64,000 nucleotides of DNA from Petaurus breviceps papuanus (GCA_028583685.1 JAMXIF010001183.1:15627868-15691867); one strand, 5' to 3'; shown: positions 34,353-47,240, numbered from the stretch's first letter. Program-made: numbers and translations. Notes: a model not told the origin generated them from the sequence alone.

Positions 34353-35935
34353 GAAGATTACATATTTTGAGAAATATATGCAATTAAAGAAATTGCAATA
34401 ATTTCTGATTTTTGTATAATTTTTAAAACTTATTTTAAAATAATAGAATACTCAAATGAATTTGTTATATGTTAGGATGTTCTCTCCCATGATAGGATCA
34501 CACCCATCCATGTCTGCCCAACCTGTATGACTCTTCTCTTTGGCCTCCTATAAATTTACCACAAAGGGTCCACTTAATGTGTTGGGAACTTTCCTTGTTT
34601 TCTTTCAGCTAAATATTTGTCTCAATACCTAAACCAGTATCTTCTAAGAGGATGATATGGAATATAAATCAGGTGTCATGAGTCCAGATACGGTATTTTT
34701 CTACATCATACTCTTTCTGCCTGAGTGCCATCACTTTAAAAATATAAATTATCAAAGCACACAACCATAATTATAACCTACATAAAAGAAACCTTACTCA
34801 CAAACTAAATACAGTAAAACTGAGGAAAAGAGTGAGAAAAAAGGGAAGTAATATTTTTTCAGGCAATGGATGGGATGAGGCACAAACCACATGGATGCTG
34901 GAATAATGCTTTACTGTTCAAAAATATTTTCATAAAAATGCTAAGGGACTGAATGTCCTACTAAAAAGGAGAAATGCTTTGGAAAGAGAGCTAAAAGTGC
35001 TTCATTACCACTATTTTGTAATTCTGTTGAACCATATCCCTGAAGCTGGAAGATATTTTTTCTGATATAGCTGTCTACATGTGTCCTTCATTTCCCTTTT
35101 ACCCAATTATCCTCATAGAAGGAATGGGAAAACAACTGAAAATAAAAAGTCAGCTTTTCTGAAAGCATCTCTGATCCTCATACATGATCCTCACACATTG
35201 GTTTCACACATTTTGATTGTGCACATTTATCTTCTCAACATTAAATCTTTGACCATGAAAAAAACACAATCTTAGGAGAAAATGGCTTTCATAACTCAAT
35301 GGAGTAATTTTGCTTAAGGTTATATAGAGATTGGTTTACAAACTACCATTCCTAACTTCCAAAAGGAAACACCGAGATAGAAAGAGTAAGCCCCAATAAA
35401 CATGTAATTGGTCTCTAGGTTATTCAGTCAATAGAAATTACTACCATTGCTCTAGATTTCTCATCACTGCCTAAAGACTTTTATAAAATTAACCTCCACT
35501 TTTTCTCTGGTATAAAAAGAATGATGGTAGACAAAATGGACACGCAGCAGGCATGTCTACTCCCACAACCCTGTAAATCATGTCTATTTTCCTTCACACC
35601 TCTTTACAAAAAGGCATAATCAAAAAGCAAACAAAAACAAAAAAGTTCTTGACTGAACTAACCATTAAAGCAATTTACTTTTCTTTCCTAACAGTAGAGA
35701 AATAAAAGAAGTTTAAAACATAAGAATTTGAGAGTGTCTGCAATCCTACCACAAGCTTCTCCCTTTGCATGTTTTCATTACATTCCTACACCTTTTACTA
35801 GTCTTATGACTTAATGATGTAAAATAATAAAAGCCCTAGGCTGACATATATCCAGTGATGAGATAAAAATGTCTTCCCTATAACTCAGGTTACGGCTCCC
35901 AATTTTATGTTTTGAAAGGTTAGAAATTATCGGTG
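34353..35935. other. Unassigned sequence
   Basis: No gene or repeat recognised. Confidence 0.4.
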
Positions 35936-36099
35936 TAGGGGCTGCTAGGTGGCCCAGTGAACAGAGCACCGTCCCTGGAGTCAGGAGGATCTTAGTTCAA
36001 ATCCAGCCTCAGATAATTGACACACTTACTAGTCATGTGACTTTGGGCAAGTCACTTAATCCCAATTGTCCTCCAAAACAAAAACAACAAAAAAAGAAT
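35936..36099 (+). mobile_element. Short tRNA-SINE, plus
   Basis: GGGGCTGCTAGGTGGCCCAG, AGTTCAAATCCAGCCTCAG and GGGCAAGTCACTTAATCCC end in an A-rich tail. AATTATCGGT / AATTTATCAGT may be the duplicated target. Confidence 0.85.
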
Positions 36100-36133
36100 T
36101 TATCAGTCTGTATTAACTAAAATTACTGCTAAT

Positions 36134-36465
36134 AAAACAACTTGCGTTTACATTGTGCTTTACACACATTAATTTATTTGATCCTCCCCACAGCCCTGTG
36201 AGGCAAGTAGTGCAAGTGTCATTCTCCTTACTGTACTGATGAGGAAACTGAGGCCCATAGAGGTTTCCAAAGGCACAGAGCTAGTACATGGTAGAGCCAG
36301 GACCCAAACAAGTCTTCCACCTCCTAGCCAGTTCCATCTAGCCCAACACTACCTGATGCCATCTCCTGCAAAACCTAAAAGTCTGTTGTTCTCAACTTTC
36401 AAATGGCACTTTTATGAGTGCTTGGTAAAGTTTAGAATGACCTATAAATGTCAGTTATTATTCCC
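36134..36465 (-). mobile_element. MIR SINE, minus, plus a short MIR 3' bit
   Basis: TTGATCCTCCCCACAGCCCT, TGAGGAAACTGAGGCCCATA and GTCTTCCACC are in minus MIR order to 36362. 36415-36465 (ATGACCTATAAATGTCAGTT) resembles a MIR 3' end in plus orientation. Confidence 0.75.
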
Positions 36466-36829
36466 ATTGTGATGGTAGTTAAAATTCAAAGCCTATCTAA
36501 TAGAAACTTTTAAGTAACCTTAAGTACCTTCTATCTCATATTAATACCCCCAGATGCTATATGCCTAAGCTCAGTGGGTATGGCTAGGTTGAAAAATGGC
36601 TGCTGAGCCACCCTCCCTTTTTGCCCTGGTAAGGTGCTATTAGACTCAGTGGAGGTATTTGTTAGTTTTGCTGAATTATTTTCCTTCTTTTTTTCCTTCA
36701 TTATAAAATGTGGCTCTCTGGGTAGGGGAAAAGAGAGAATAAATTTGTAAATGAAGGCTAAATAAATATAAATTATATCAATAAAATGAATATGAAAAAA
36801 GTACAATTATGTTGTATATTTTCGTCGGC
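36466..36829. other. Unassigned sequence
   Basis: No gene or repeat recognised. Confidence 0.4.
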
Positions 36830-37010
36830 AGGATTATGAAGAGGTGGGAGAGACCTTAGAGGCTGTTCCCTGATTTTACAGATGAGGAAGCTGAGGATCA
36901 TGGGGGCGAATATTCCCTGAGGCATCCGTGTAGGACACATCGTAGATGAGATTTGAACCTAGGTCCTTTCAATCTAGAGCCAGCATTCTGTCCACCAGAC
37001 CACATCTCCT
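36830..37010 (-). mobile_element. MIR SINE, minus
   Basis: GGGAGAGACCTTAGAGGC, TTACAGATGAGGAAGCTGAG and GATTTGAACCTAGGTCC are in minus MIR order. Confidence 0.75.
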
Positions 37011-38774
37011 TTCATTTTCTACTTAGTCACATTCTGATTATTAAAATCCCAGCCTAACTTATTCTGAGGTTTGTGAACTCATGTTAATTTCAACAGCTTT
37101 TTATATCAAAATATCATTTCATTTACTTTATTCCAAAGTATATGTAGATGTCCACTGAGAATTCTGCCAAATGATTGGCTTACTTCAACACATCCTGGTA
37201 GAGTTCACTAAAGCATGTATCTAAACATGAAGAGTTTGATTGTTAGAAAATCTGGGGCTGGTCTGAACATGTTTCTCTATAGCTTAGAGTAGGGCTAAAA
37301 ATGACAAGGTAACATCTCTGTTGTGTAATAGGTTCAGAAAGAAGGGCACAGTAAAATTCTTAAGAGGTATCACTCACTTTACCTATGGGAAATCTGAATA
37401 TTGGTATGTCAATAATAGTTCCTCACACTTCTGTAGAAGAATAGCTGACTACTTCTTAACCAAGAATAACTGCTCTACATAGTTGCTCCAAGGAGTAAGC
37501 AATGCCATCTTTCCAAGATGACCAGTTTCACAGGCAGATGATGCCAACATAACTCCAAGTGCACTAATCATGGTCCCAAAAGCCTTCTCTGTTTACCGTG
37601 CCCTGCCCTCAGTTGCCCTGCCTGACTTTTAGTGATTCACTACTGCAGGTACTTAAGAACCACATGGATCTTAGGGCAAGAGTTTCCACCAAAAATAGCC
37701 AGTCCTAAGAAAAACTGCGAATTGGGTTATGTTTAATTTAAGCATCTGTTTTTCAGCATTTCCCTTCCTTTCAACACACTTATCTAATCCTACATCATTC
37801 AGTATTCAGTCAATTTGTAAAAAAAAAAAAACCTGTCTGGTACTTTTTTTTTTTATTGAGCCCTACAGTGTGGTAAAATGTAGCAAGCAATTCCTGCTTG
37901 CCACTTAAGGGGATACCTGGCTAACTCTCCTCTGTGTCTGACCAACAACTGGCATATGTGTCATTTGGCTCCCAAGATAAACCACAGCTCTGCTCCCTAC
38001 GTAGAGTCTCCTAGCTAAAAATATCTGAAAATTCTGAAGAACAATTCTCCCAAAGGGTTACACAGGACACGAATCTGGATCAAGCCATAGCTATATATCT
38101 ATAAATTAGAGAGTAGCAAATCCAAAAATTTAGCTTTGACATCACACATTGTACCCATAAAAAAAGGCTTTTAAACAAGTATATAAAATTGAATAAGGCA
38201 TCTGGAATATGGATTACATGAAGCTCCCATTCTTTAAATTCCCTTTGTCCTTTGCATTTAAATTGATACCACATAAGTTCTCTTTCATTTTTAACATTTG
38301 TTAATAAAGGCAAAGAATGTTTAAGCTATACTTTTAAACCAAAAGAAATATTTCACAAATTCTATTTTTCCTTCTTGTCTGTTCCATTATATCAGACAAA
38401 CTGCTAGATCCCTTTTAATTTGGTTTCAACATCTCTAAAATGAGGGTTCAAAATTTACATGGCAAGTTTAATGAAACTGAATTAGAATCCACAAAAATGT
38501 TTGTTTAAATCTAAGTTTGAATCATTTCTTTTTTTCCAAATGATTTAATACTTCTGATTTACATCATTCATTTCCCCCAGAGTTTGAGTTACAAATTTTT
38601 TCCCTCGTTTTTTCCCTACCCAGCGCCCCAAAATAGCAATCCCATTGGATATCTCCTCCTCCAATCTGCTCTCTCCCATATCTTCTCCCTTTGACTTTTC
38701 CAGTAGGGCAGGGTGGATCTCTATGCCCCAGTGCCTGTATATCTTATTTCCCAATTACGTGTAAAATAGTATTA
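37011..38774. other. Unassigned sequence
   Basis: No exon or repeat recognised. Confidence 0.4.
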
Positions 38775-39421
38775 ATGATTATATATATTTAAATGTTTGA
38801 TTTTAAAACTTTGAATTCCAGATTCATTCCCTTCCTCCCTTGTCACCTACCCTTACTGGGAAGATAAGCAATTCAGTATAGGTTGTACATGTGCAGCTAT
38901 GCAAAACATTACCATAGTAGATATATTGTAAAAGACTGACTATATTTTCCCCCTCCTATCTCACCTTCCACATGTTCTATTCTCTACTTTGATACTGTCC
39001 CTTTTCAAAAGTGGGTGCTTCCAACTTCCCTCCCCCCCCAGCCTGCCCTCCCTTTTATCATCCCCCCTCTCATCCCCTTCCCCCCTACTCTCTTGTTGGG
39101 TGAGATACCCTATTTACTGTGTATGTTATTCACTCCCTGAGCCAACTTCAATGAGAATAAGGTTTTGCCTTTTGGCCTTCCTGTTCTTCCCCTCCATTGT
39201 AGCCATTTTCCTTTGTCTCTTCTATATTAGATAGTTTACCCCATTCTGTCTCTCCCCATCTCCTTTCATTATATTCCTCTCCCACCTCTCAATTTCACAT
39301 TTTAAGTATCATCCCTTCCTATTAAATTGGTCCTGTGCCCTCTATCTATGTATACCTGTAAAAATATATACACACAATCACATATGTATTCATATGCCCA
39401 TATACCCTCCTACATAGACAT

Positions 39422-39464
<43 letters not shown>

Positions 39465-41331
39465 TCCCTTCAACTATTTTCATACTGAGAAAAGTTTCAT
39501 CAGTTACAATTATCATTTTTCCATGTAGGAATGTAAATAGTTCAAATTTGAAAGTTCTTTATGATTTCTTTTCCCTGTTTACCTTCTCATACTTCTCTTG
39601 CTTCTTGTATCTGAATGTCAAATTTTCTATTCAAATGTTTTTTTCATCAAGAATACTTGAAAGTCCTCTATTCCACTGAATGACCATATTTTCCCCTGAA
39701 ACATGATACTCAGTTTTGCTGGGTAGGTGATTCTTGGTTTTAATCTCAGCTCCTTTGCCCTCAGGAATATCATATTCCAAGCCCTTCGATCTCTCAATGT
39801 AGAAGCTGCCAGATCCTATGTTATCCTGATAGTCTTTCCACAATATTCAAATTGTTTCTTCCTGGCTGCTTGTAATATTCTCTCCTTAATATGGGAGTTT
39901 CGGGAACCTGGCTATACTATTCCTAGGAGTTTTCTTTTTGGGATCTTTTTCAGGAGGTGATCGGTGGGAATCTTTCAACCTCTACTTTGCCCTCTGATAC
40001 TAAAACAGCTTTCCTTGAGAATTTCTTGGAGGATGATTTCTAGGTTTTTACTTTGATCATGGCTTTCAGGTAGTCCAATAATTTTTAACTTATCTCTCCT
40101 GGATCTATTTTCCAGGTCAGTGGTTTTCCCATGAGATATTTCACACTGCCTTCTATTCTTTCATTTGTTTGGATCTATTTAACAGCATTTTGATTTCTCA
40201 TAAAGTCATTAGCTTCCATTTGCTCCAATCTAATTCTGAAGCAATGATTCTCCTCAGTAAGCTTTTGAGATTCCTTTTCCATCTGGCAAATTCAGCTTTT
40301 TAAGGCATTCTTCTCCTCATTGCCTTTTTGAGCCTCTTTTGGCATCTGAGTTAGTCTATTTTTTAAGGTGTTATTTTCCTCAGTCAAACTATTGACTTTC
40401 ATTTCATACTTTTCTTGCATCATTCTCATTTCTCTTCCCAATTTTTCCTCCACTTCTCTTATTTGCCTCTTAAGGTCCTCTATGACCTGCAACCAGCTTG
40501 TATTTTTCTTTGAAGCTTTTGGTGCAGGAATTCTGATCACTGTCTTCCTCCTGTTCCATGCTTTGATCCTTTTTGTCACCAAAATAGGAGTGTAAAGTTG
40601 GAGTGCTCTGTTTATTTTGTTTCCTTTGCCTGCTCATGTTGCCACTCAATCACTTGACCCTTGAGCTTTTTGCCACAGTAGGACTCTGCCACCAGACAGG
40701 GAAGCTTCATCTCAAATGCTGGGGTTTTTTCAGCTGTCTAAAGTTTTAGTTGGGTGACCTCTCTGAAGCCTCCACTTGCTCTGGCAAGTTGGTCACACAC
40801 CCCAGGACTTCCACCCTAGACCACAATCCAGATCCAAGCAGGTTAAAGCAAGAGCGATTACCTCTCAGACTGGTCACTTGGTTCCCCTATGATCTGCAGG
40901 CCAGCACCCTCTGTGCCGCTGTGCCTCAGCCACTTCTTACCCCCAGGGGCAAAGACTTACCGCACTCCCAACTATTGGATCCCAAAGTCCACACTGCACT
41001 GACCTCTCACTTTGTCCTTAGCATCTATGAGTTGATAATTCTGGAAACCGCCACAGCTGCTGGTGATCTGGAATCCCTCCAGCCAGTGGTTGGTCAGGCC
41101 TGCCCTGAGGCTAAAACCTCCAGCTCACACGGGCCTGAGCTCAGCTTCCAGAGCGCTGCACTGGCCCATTCCTGTCTACCTGCTGGGCTGTCCTCAGCTG
41201 GAGGTTAGCTTCTCTGTGTCATTTTGTGGGTTCTGTAGCTCCAAAGTTTGTTCAGAGTCCCCTTTTACATGAATTGGGGGAGGTGGAAGCCAGAGCCTGT
41301 TTCTACTCTGTCATCTTGACTCCGCCCCCCC
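38775..41331 (-). mobile_element. Second half-L1 (HAL1-type), full length, minus
   Basis: On the minus strand it starts GGGGGGCGGAGTCAAGATGA, runs through a GC-richer 5'UTR and an ORF1 from ~40650 (MSRQRKQNKQSTPTLHSYFG), and ends in a G-rich 3'UTR and AAATATATATAATC. It has coiled-coil text (NGEEKNALKS-like) and C-terminal text (LKPRITYPAKLSIMF-like). Like the copy at 5104-7692 it has no ORF2. ORF1 has several stops and shifts. No clear target duplication was found. The 5' end keeps an AAGATGAC core resembling the YY1-type AAGATGGC start of mammalian L1s. Confidence 0.8.
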
Positions 41332-41510
41332 GAGTCATTATTTTCTAAAATCACATTCCTTAGAAGTTAGTTTAAGCAGGTATTTACCAGAGTCTCTTCA
41401 GATACACAAGTCAACTTTGACTTATCATAGCCTCTCCTGTGGGAGGTCAGATGCACGTATAAAATGGAGCCATTTGCCTAGGCAAATAAAAGGTGTGGCT
41501 TATTAAGTTA
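41332..41510. other. Unassigned sequence
   Basis: No feature recognised. Confidence 0.4.
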
Positions 41511-43470
41511 CTAGTCAGTAGGCATTTATTAAGTACCTACTATGCACCAGACATTTGTTGAGTTCTAGGAATATTCAAAGAAAGCAAAAAATAGTACCTT
41601 CTCTCAAGAAGCTCATAGGCTAACAGGGGAAACAATGTACAAACTACTATATACAAACAAAATATGTACTGGAGGAATTAGAGGTAATCAACAGCAGGAA
41701 GGCACTACCACTGAGGAAATTAGGAAGGCATCTTATAGAAGGTATAGTTTTAGCTGAGACTTGAAGGGAGGCAGGAAGCTAGTAGACAGGGATGAGGAGA
41801 GAGAGAATTACAGGTATGGGAGGCAGTTATTAAAAAGGCACAGATCCTGGAAATGGGGAATCTTGTGCATCGAACAGCAAGAAGGCCAATATCACTTGAT
41901 ACAAGAGTATCTGTGGGAGCAGGGAGGGGAAAGGTAGGGACTGGCCTATAGCAATAATTTTCTGATTGATCTCCTTGCCTCAAGTTTCTTCTCACTCTAG
42001 CCTAGCCACAAATGTCAAAGGGATTTTCCTAAAGCACAAGCCATATCATTTCCCCTCCCTCCATTCAGTAAACCACAATAGTTCCCTATTACCCCAAAGA
42101 TCAAATATAAATCCCTCCTTTTGGTCTTAAAAATCCTTCATAATCTGGTCCCTTATCACTACCTCTTTTAAGGTCAATTTGATTTTAAGGTTATATTTGA
42201 AGGAAGAGGATTAAAAAAGGCCATTAGATCTAGCAATTAAGAGGTCATTGGTAACTTTGGAAAGAGCAGTTTCAATTGAATGATGAAATTGGAAGACAGA
42301 CTACAGAGATTTAAAAAGAGACTGGGAAGGAAGAAAAAGCACCTCGTGGTGTAGAAGATTTTCTTAAGGAGTCTAGTTACAAAAAGGATGAGAAATCTGG
42401 GATGACAGTCACCTGGGATGGACAGACCAAGTGAAGGTTTTTTTGAGAATGGAGGGCAGCCATAAACATGGTCAGAGGCAGTGAAGAACTAGTAGACAGG
42501 GAGAGTTTGAAAATTAGTAAAAAAGTAGAGATGATAGAAAGACATTCTGCTAGAGAAGATAGAATGGAGTGGGCTAGTCTTGGCAAGTAGAAGGCCCATC
42601 TCTTCGTGTGAGAGGGTTGGAGGAAATAGTAGTGAAAGGCATCTGAGTGATGTGAGATGAAAAGGAGGGGAAAAGAGGGAGTTCTTGATCAAAGCCCTCA
42701 ATTTTTTTCATTGAAATATAAACAAGGTTCTCATCTAAGAGGGTAAGGATAAGGAGAGCAACAAGAGGTATAAGATAGGGTGAAAAGATCTGGAAAAGTC
42801 ACTGTGGTGAGTGGGACTGAAGACTGCCTTGTGTGGGCTATGGAGGGGTGGAGGAGTAGGTCATGAGAAATGAGTGAACTGAGGGACTAGAAAGAATACT
42901 AGAGTATTTGAGGGAGAATTAATATGTATGTTGAAGGCCCACTCGCATAAGGCCAGGAGTTAGAGAAGAAATAGAAACTTCACAAGCAAAGCACTGAACT
43001 CGCTGGGGGAAAGAAGAACATTCTGGAGTTTAGCAGATAACAGGTGCCAGAGTCTTGATTGATTAATGAATATAGATTGTGTGAACAGAGGAAATGGGGG
43101 TGGGAGTAAGAGAGAGGATAGAGGGTGATAGAGAATGATGCCGTTTGAATAACAACTGGGGTTTCAGAATCACTGGGATGGGGAGGTTATGAAAGGGTTA
43201 GAGTTTTCTCAATCAATGAGGAAAAAGTTCAGGTAAGTTATCAATATCCCTAGGAATTTAGTCTCAAGATGGAGACCTCCCAGGGTATTAGGCAGAACAG
43301 TATAGCTGGAAAGAGAAGGGGTAGTATCCAGACGGGAGCAAGAGCAGGCAAGTAACTGGTAGCAGTTAAATGATGAGATGGAATGGCTTGTCCCTCCTTT
43401 CCCTGCAGGCCCAGGCAGATGACTGGTGGAAAGAGGATGGAATGGTGCTGTTTTCAGCACCTACTGAATC
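41511..43470 (-). mobile_element. L2 LINE, minus, with an inverted inner segment
   Basis: 41511-41935 is the reversed L2 3' end (GGCATTTATTAAGTACCTAC, AGCTGAGACTTGAAGGGAGG). 41940-42165 is L2 in plus orientation (TTCCTAAAGCACAAGCCATA, TCCTTCATAATCTGGTCCC). 42175-43470 is reversed L2 ORF (AAGAGGTCATTGGTAACTTT, GAGCAGTTTC). The inverted part belongs roughly between the two minus pieces in the L2 consensus. Confidence 0.65.
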
Positions 43471-44036
43471 ATTTAGCATTTCCCTTCTTTCCAATACATC
43501 TCTGCCTCACCTCTAGTTATTCAGAATCTAGTTTACCTGATGCTGCCTAGAGAACCCAACTGTGGCACCATATTGAAGCCTGCCTGTTGCTTTTTCTATT
43601 GCGCTACTTCCTCTAATTAAAACCAACCTGACCTGTGTAACATTCCCTCAGATCTCTGCTCTCTGCTAAATGAATACTAATCAATATACCAATTAATATG
43701 TACCAAGGTATATCTCCTTCATTAAAGTCTTTTTCTGTGACCTCAGCATGCTCTGGTAACCCTGGGGCATAAGCTCTCCCAGATACTACAAGGCTTAGAG
43801 TATGCTGCTGATAATAGACTGTATATCTGTATTAAGAGGAGAGGCCTAACTAAACTGAGAGAGTCTCATCACCACTCCTGGCTGCAAGGCAAGTAATTTT
43901 TCAGGCACAACAACTCTTAAAGACTTACTAAGACAAATGACAGTTGTAATTTTTGTTGATGGAAGAAGTAGCCACATGAAAGAAATAACAGTATCTAAAA
44001 TTTTTAAATATATAATTAAGTTGTAACTTGTAGGAT
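43471..44036. other. Unassigned sequence
   Basis: No gene or clear repeat recognised. Confidence 0.4.
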
Positions 44037-44140
44037 CATGAGATTATAGGACTTGAAGCTGGAAGGAACCTTAGCTATCCTATAGAGAACACCAACCTAC
44101 TCATTTTGTAAATGAAGAAACTGAAGCCCTGAGCATCTAA
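44037..44140 (-). mobile_element. MIR fragment, minus
   Basis: GAAGCTGGAAGGAACCTTAG and AAATGAAGAAACTGAAGCCC match minus MIR. Confidence 0.65.
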
Positions 44141-44832
44141 GGACTCACATCTTGAACTTAATGTCCTTTAGGTATCTCAAGTTCAATGTATCCATAACAG
44201 AACTCAATGTATTTACCCCCTGACCCTCCCCTCTTCTGAACTTTTTCATTACTGTCAAAAATGCCACCATGGTCATTGTCACCCAAACTCAAAACTGCCA
44301 TGTCATCCTCAACTCCTCCCTCCTCCCACATAGGTAATTTGTTGCCAACTCTTGTCATTTCTGATTTCACAACATCTCTAGTATGCAGCCCTTCCCATCA
44401 CTTATACAACCACCACCCTGGTACAGGCCCTCATCACCTCACACCACAACTATGCAATATCCTGGAGATTCGTCTCCTTGCCCATTCCAGTCCATTCTTT
44501 ACTCAGCCACCAGTAAGCTTCCTAAATCACCAGTCTAACCATGTCACCCCACCCCCTTCGAGGAGTGCCTCCAAGATCAAGTATAAAATTCTCTCTACTT
44601 GGCTTTTAAAGCCCCTCACAGACTGGCCTCTTCTTACCTTTTCTGTCTTCTTCCACTTTACTATCCTCCATGTATTCTACAATTCAGCTACATCGGCTGG
44701 CTTGCTATTTCTTACCGATGACACGCCATGTCCCAATATCATGTATTCTTGCTAGCTGGAAAGCTTATTCCTCACATCTTCCTCTTGACTTCCACAGCTT
44801 CCTCAAAGACTCAGCAAGAACACTACCACCTT

Positions 44833-44972
44833 GGGGCGGCCAGGTAGCACAGTAAGAGCACCAGCCCCAGAGTTGGGATGACCTGGGATCGAATCCGGAC
44901 TCAGACACTTAGCACCCCCCAGAAACACCTGGCTGTGTAACCTTGAGCAAGTTACTTAACCCCAATTGCTTA
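44833..44972 (+). mobile_element. tRNA-SINE, upstream unit of a head-to-tail dimer
   Basis: GGGGCGGCCAGGTAGCACAG, B box GGATCGAATCC, CCCCAGAAACACCTGGCTG and ending AACCCCAATTGCTTA with no A tail before the next unit starts. Confidence 0.9.
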
Positions 44973-45126
44973 GGGGCGGCCAGGTGGCGCAGCAAGTAAG
45001 AGCACTGGCCCTAGTGTCAGGATGACCTGGGATCGAATCCGGGCTCAGATACTCAGCACCACACCCAGAAATAATTGGCTGTGTAACCTTGAGCAAGTTA
45101 CTTAACCCCAATTGCTTAAAAAAAAA
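44973..45126 (+). mobile_element. tRNA-SINE, downstream unit of the dimer
   Basis: GGGGCGGCCAGGTGGCGCAG, GGATCGAATCCGGGCTCAG, then AACCCCAATTGCTTAAAAAA. The whole dimer is flanked by AAGAACACTACC / AAGAATGCTACC, consistent with one target duplication around both units. Confidence 0.9.
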
Positions 45127-45362
45127 GAATGCTACCTTCTGTGAGAGGCTATTCCCTGTCCTCTTATCCCAATCCATACTGCTCATGCCTTCCTTTTTAA
45201 GATCACCTAATGTGTGCATTTTTTCCTGTTATCTCCCCCATTAGAAGGTGAGTTCTTTGAGAGCCAAAACCATTATTTTTACCTTTTTTTGTTTATGTCC
45301 AATGCTTAGCACATTAACTGGCACATATAAGTTGGTAATAAATGCTTTATGAATGACTGACA

Positions 45363-45844
45363 TAGGGAATAAGGGATAGGATGAACCTTCTGAAGATAAT
45401 ACTTGACTGAAAGTAGTCATTCTAACAGCAGGTATCCAAATTCTATGATAGAACATTAGAGCAGATATGTGAGTAGCAGAAAGAAACTTTGGGGAGCCTT
45501 CAAAACATACCATATGAGCAGTTATCTATTATACCAATGAACAAGATTAGCCCAGATGTAAAGATTTCTTTAAGGAAGGAATTTTGAAACTCTATAAATG
45601 CTGATCAAACAACAAAAATACATTAAAAAGAGCCTAGAACAATTGAACCAATAAGTGAAGCTCTTTTTAACCTTTTTATCAAGAATTTTCAAAGTCTGCA
45701 TTAAAAAACAGACTTGACTTCCATAAATAACAGTAGAGAGAGCATCTGGATGGTACAGAGAGCATCCAAAGTTGAAATATTAAGCATTTTACCCTTTTTG
45801 TGCCACCTAAGCTGCTACGATACTCACTGCTAAATATTCATACA
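45363..45844. other. Unassigned sequence
   Basis: No gene or repeat recognised. Confidence 0.4.
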
Positions 45845-46080
45845 GGGGCAGCAACATGGTGCCATGGATAGACTGAGGGGCCTTCAGTCAAAAAGTGAGT
45901 TCAAATCTGGCCTCAAATACTTCTTAGCTGTGTAATCCTAGGTAAACCACTTAACCCTGTTTGCCTTAGTTTCTTCAATTCTAAAATGAACTGGAGAAGG
46001 AAAAGGCAAACTACTCTGATATCTTTGCCAAATGAAGTCATTAAAAGTCAGACATGACTTAAACAAGTGATCAATAACAA
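45845..46080 (+). mobile_element. MAR1-like SINE, plus
   Basis: GGGGCAGCAACATGGTGCCA, GAGTTCAAATCTGGCCTCAA, TTTCTTCAATTCTAAAATGA and tail AAAAGTCAGACATGACTTAA. Confidence 0.8.
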
Positions 46081-46480
46081 AATATTCATACTAAGAAAAA
46101 TTCTAGCAGTAAAGATAGTATATGTATGAATTAGTATATGCAAACACTAATAATCAAATTATCAATCATGCTAAAAATTATGGATTTGACTACAGAAAAT
46201 GAACTAAAATACTTAGAAGTAAAGTTACAATAAAATGGAAACTAGAAACCTTCAGAACATTCTTCTAAATACTCAAAATCCACATGTGCATATAATTACT
46301 TGGAGATTCCAGCAAAAACTAATTTTTTAATACTGTATGTGAAACTATTTTTATAAGGAAAGTACTGATTCAGTTGACATGGGAATTTCCTTTGTGTCTT
46401 TATTCACAGATCAGACAAAATTAAGAACATTTTCCTGTACGTTTCAAGTCAACTGCCAAATCTTATCATTTCTACCTGCA
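46081..46480. other. Unassigned sequence
   Basis: No gene or repeat recognised. Confidence 0.4.
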
Positions 46481-47240
46481 TAACACCTCTCACATATAAC
46501 GTCTTCCTACTTACAAGGCAACCACTTGAGTCCAAGATTTCATTACCTCTCACTTAAACTATTGCAAGAGTCCCTATCTGCCTCCAGTCTCCATGAGTCT
46601 AGTCTCCCTAATTTGTCTCCCCACCTCCACTCCATTGCCCATTCCATATCCTCCTACCAAAGTGATCAAAGCAATTTCCCTAAAGTATAGGTCTGTACAT
46701 GCCATTCCCTTATTCAATAAACTCCTTTTAACTTTAGGGCAAAGTATAAACTCCTTTGCCTGGCATTTAAAGCTATATACTAACTGACCCCTTCCTATCT
46801 TTGCAGGCTTACTATATATCATTTCCCTCACATATCATATGATTCAACCAAACTGCCCTTCTTACACCCACACATTCCACTTCCTGTCTCTAATTCTTCA
46901 CATTAGCTTTCCCTCTTGCCTGTAATATTCTTTCTCCTTGTCTCTGCTTCTAAGAGTTCCTAATTCCCTTCAAGATTCAATTTCAAGCGCCACCTTCTAC
47001 ATGAAACCTTTTATGATCCCATCCAACTACTAGTATCTCCCTCCTCCCATAAATTAGCTTATATGTAGTTTCCATATAATCTGCATATATTTATATATGT
47101 ATGCACCATTTCATCCAGATAGATTGTAAGTTTACTGAGGGAAAAGACTGTTTCCCTTTTGTCTTTGTATCCCCTTAAACTTAGGATGGTCCCCAGCACA
47201 GAGCAGGTACTTACTAAATGTTTATTGATGGATGGATGGA
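46481..47240 (+). mobile_element. L2 LINE, 3' part to terminus, plus
   Basis: ACCTCTCACTTAAACTATTG, CCAAAGTGATCAAAGCAATT, GATAGATTGTAAGTTTACTG and ACTAAATGTTTATTGATGGA are in L2 order. The GGAT tetramer repeats at the very end. Confidence 0.85.

Larger units (their letters stand above)
44160..45362 (+). mobile_element. L2 LINE, end of ORF and 3'UTR, plus, split by a SINE dimer
   Basis: 44160-44832 has TCATTGTCACCCAAACTC...TGTCATCCTCAACTCC (the AQxxNLGVILDSSL region) and CTTGGCTTTTAAAGCCCCTC. 45127-45362 resumes with TGTGAGAGGCTATTCCCTG and ends GGTAATAAATGCTTTATGAA. Confidence 0.8.

Noticed and set aside
33847-34383. 178-residue Leu/Pro/Ser/Phe frame and Lys/Glu/Gly/Arg frames
   Set aside because: They are translations of the (GGAA)n repeat.
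38775-38800. Target duplication for the minus-strand half-L1
   Set aside because: Flanks AGTATTAATGATTAT and AGTCATTATTTTC share short words only; not convincing.
40750-41208. 152-residue open frame on the plus strand
   Set aside because: It is antisense to the 5'UTR of the minus-strand half-L1.
44261-44755. 164-residue open frame
   Set aside because: It lies in a plus-strand L2 copy and is not the L2 reading frame throughout.
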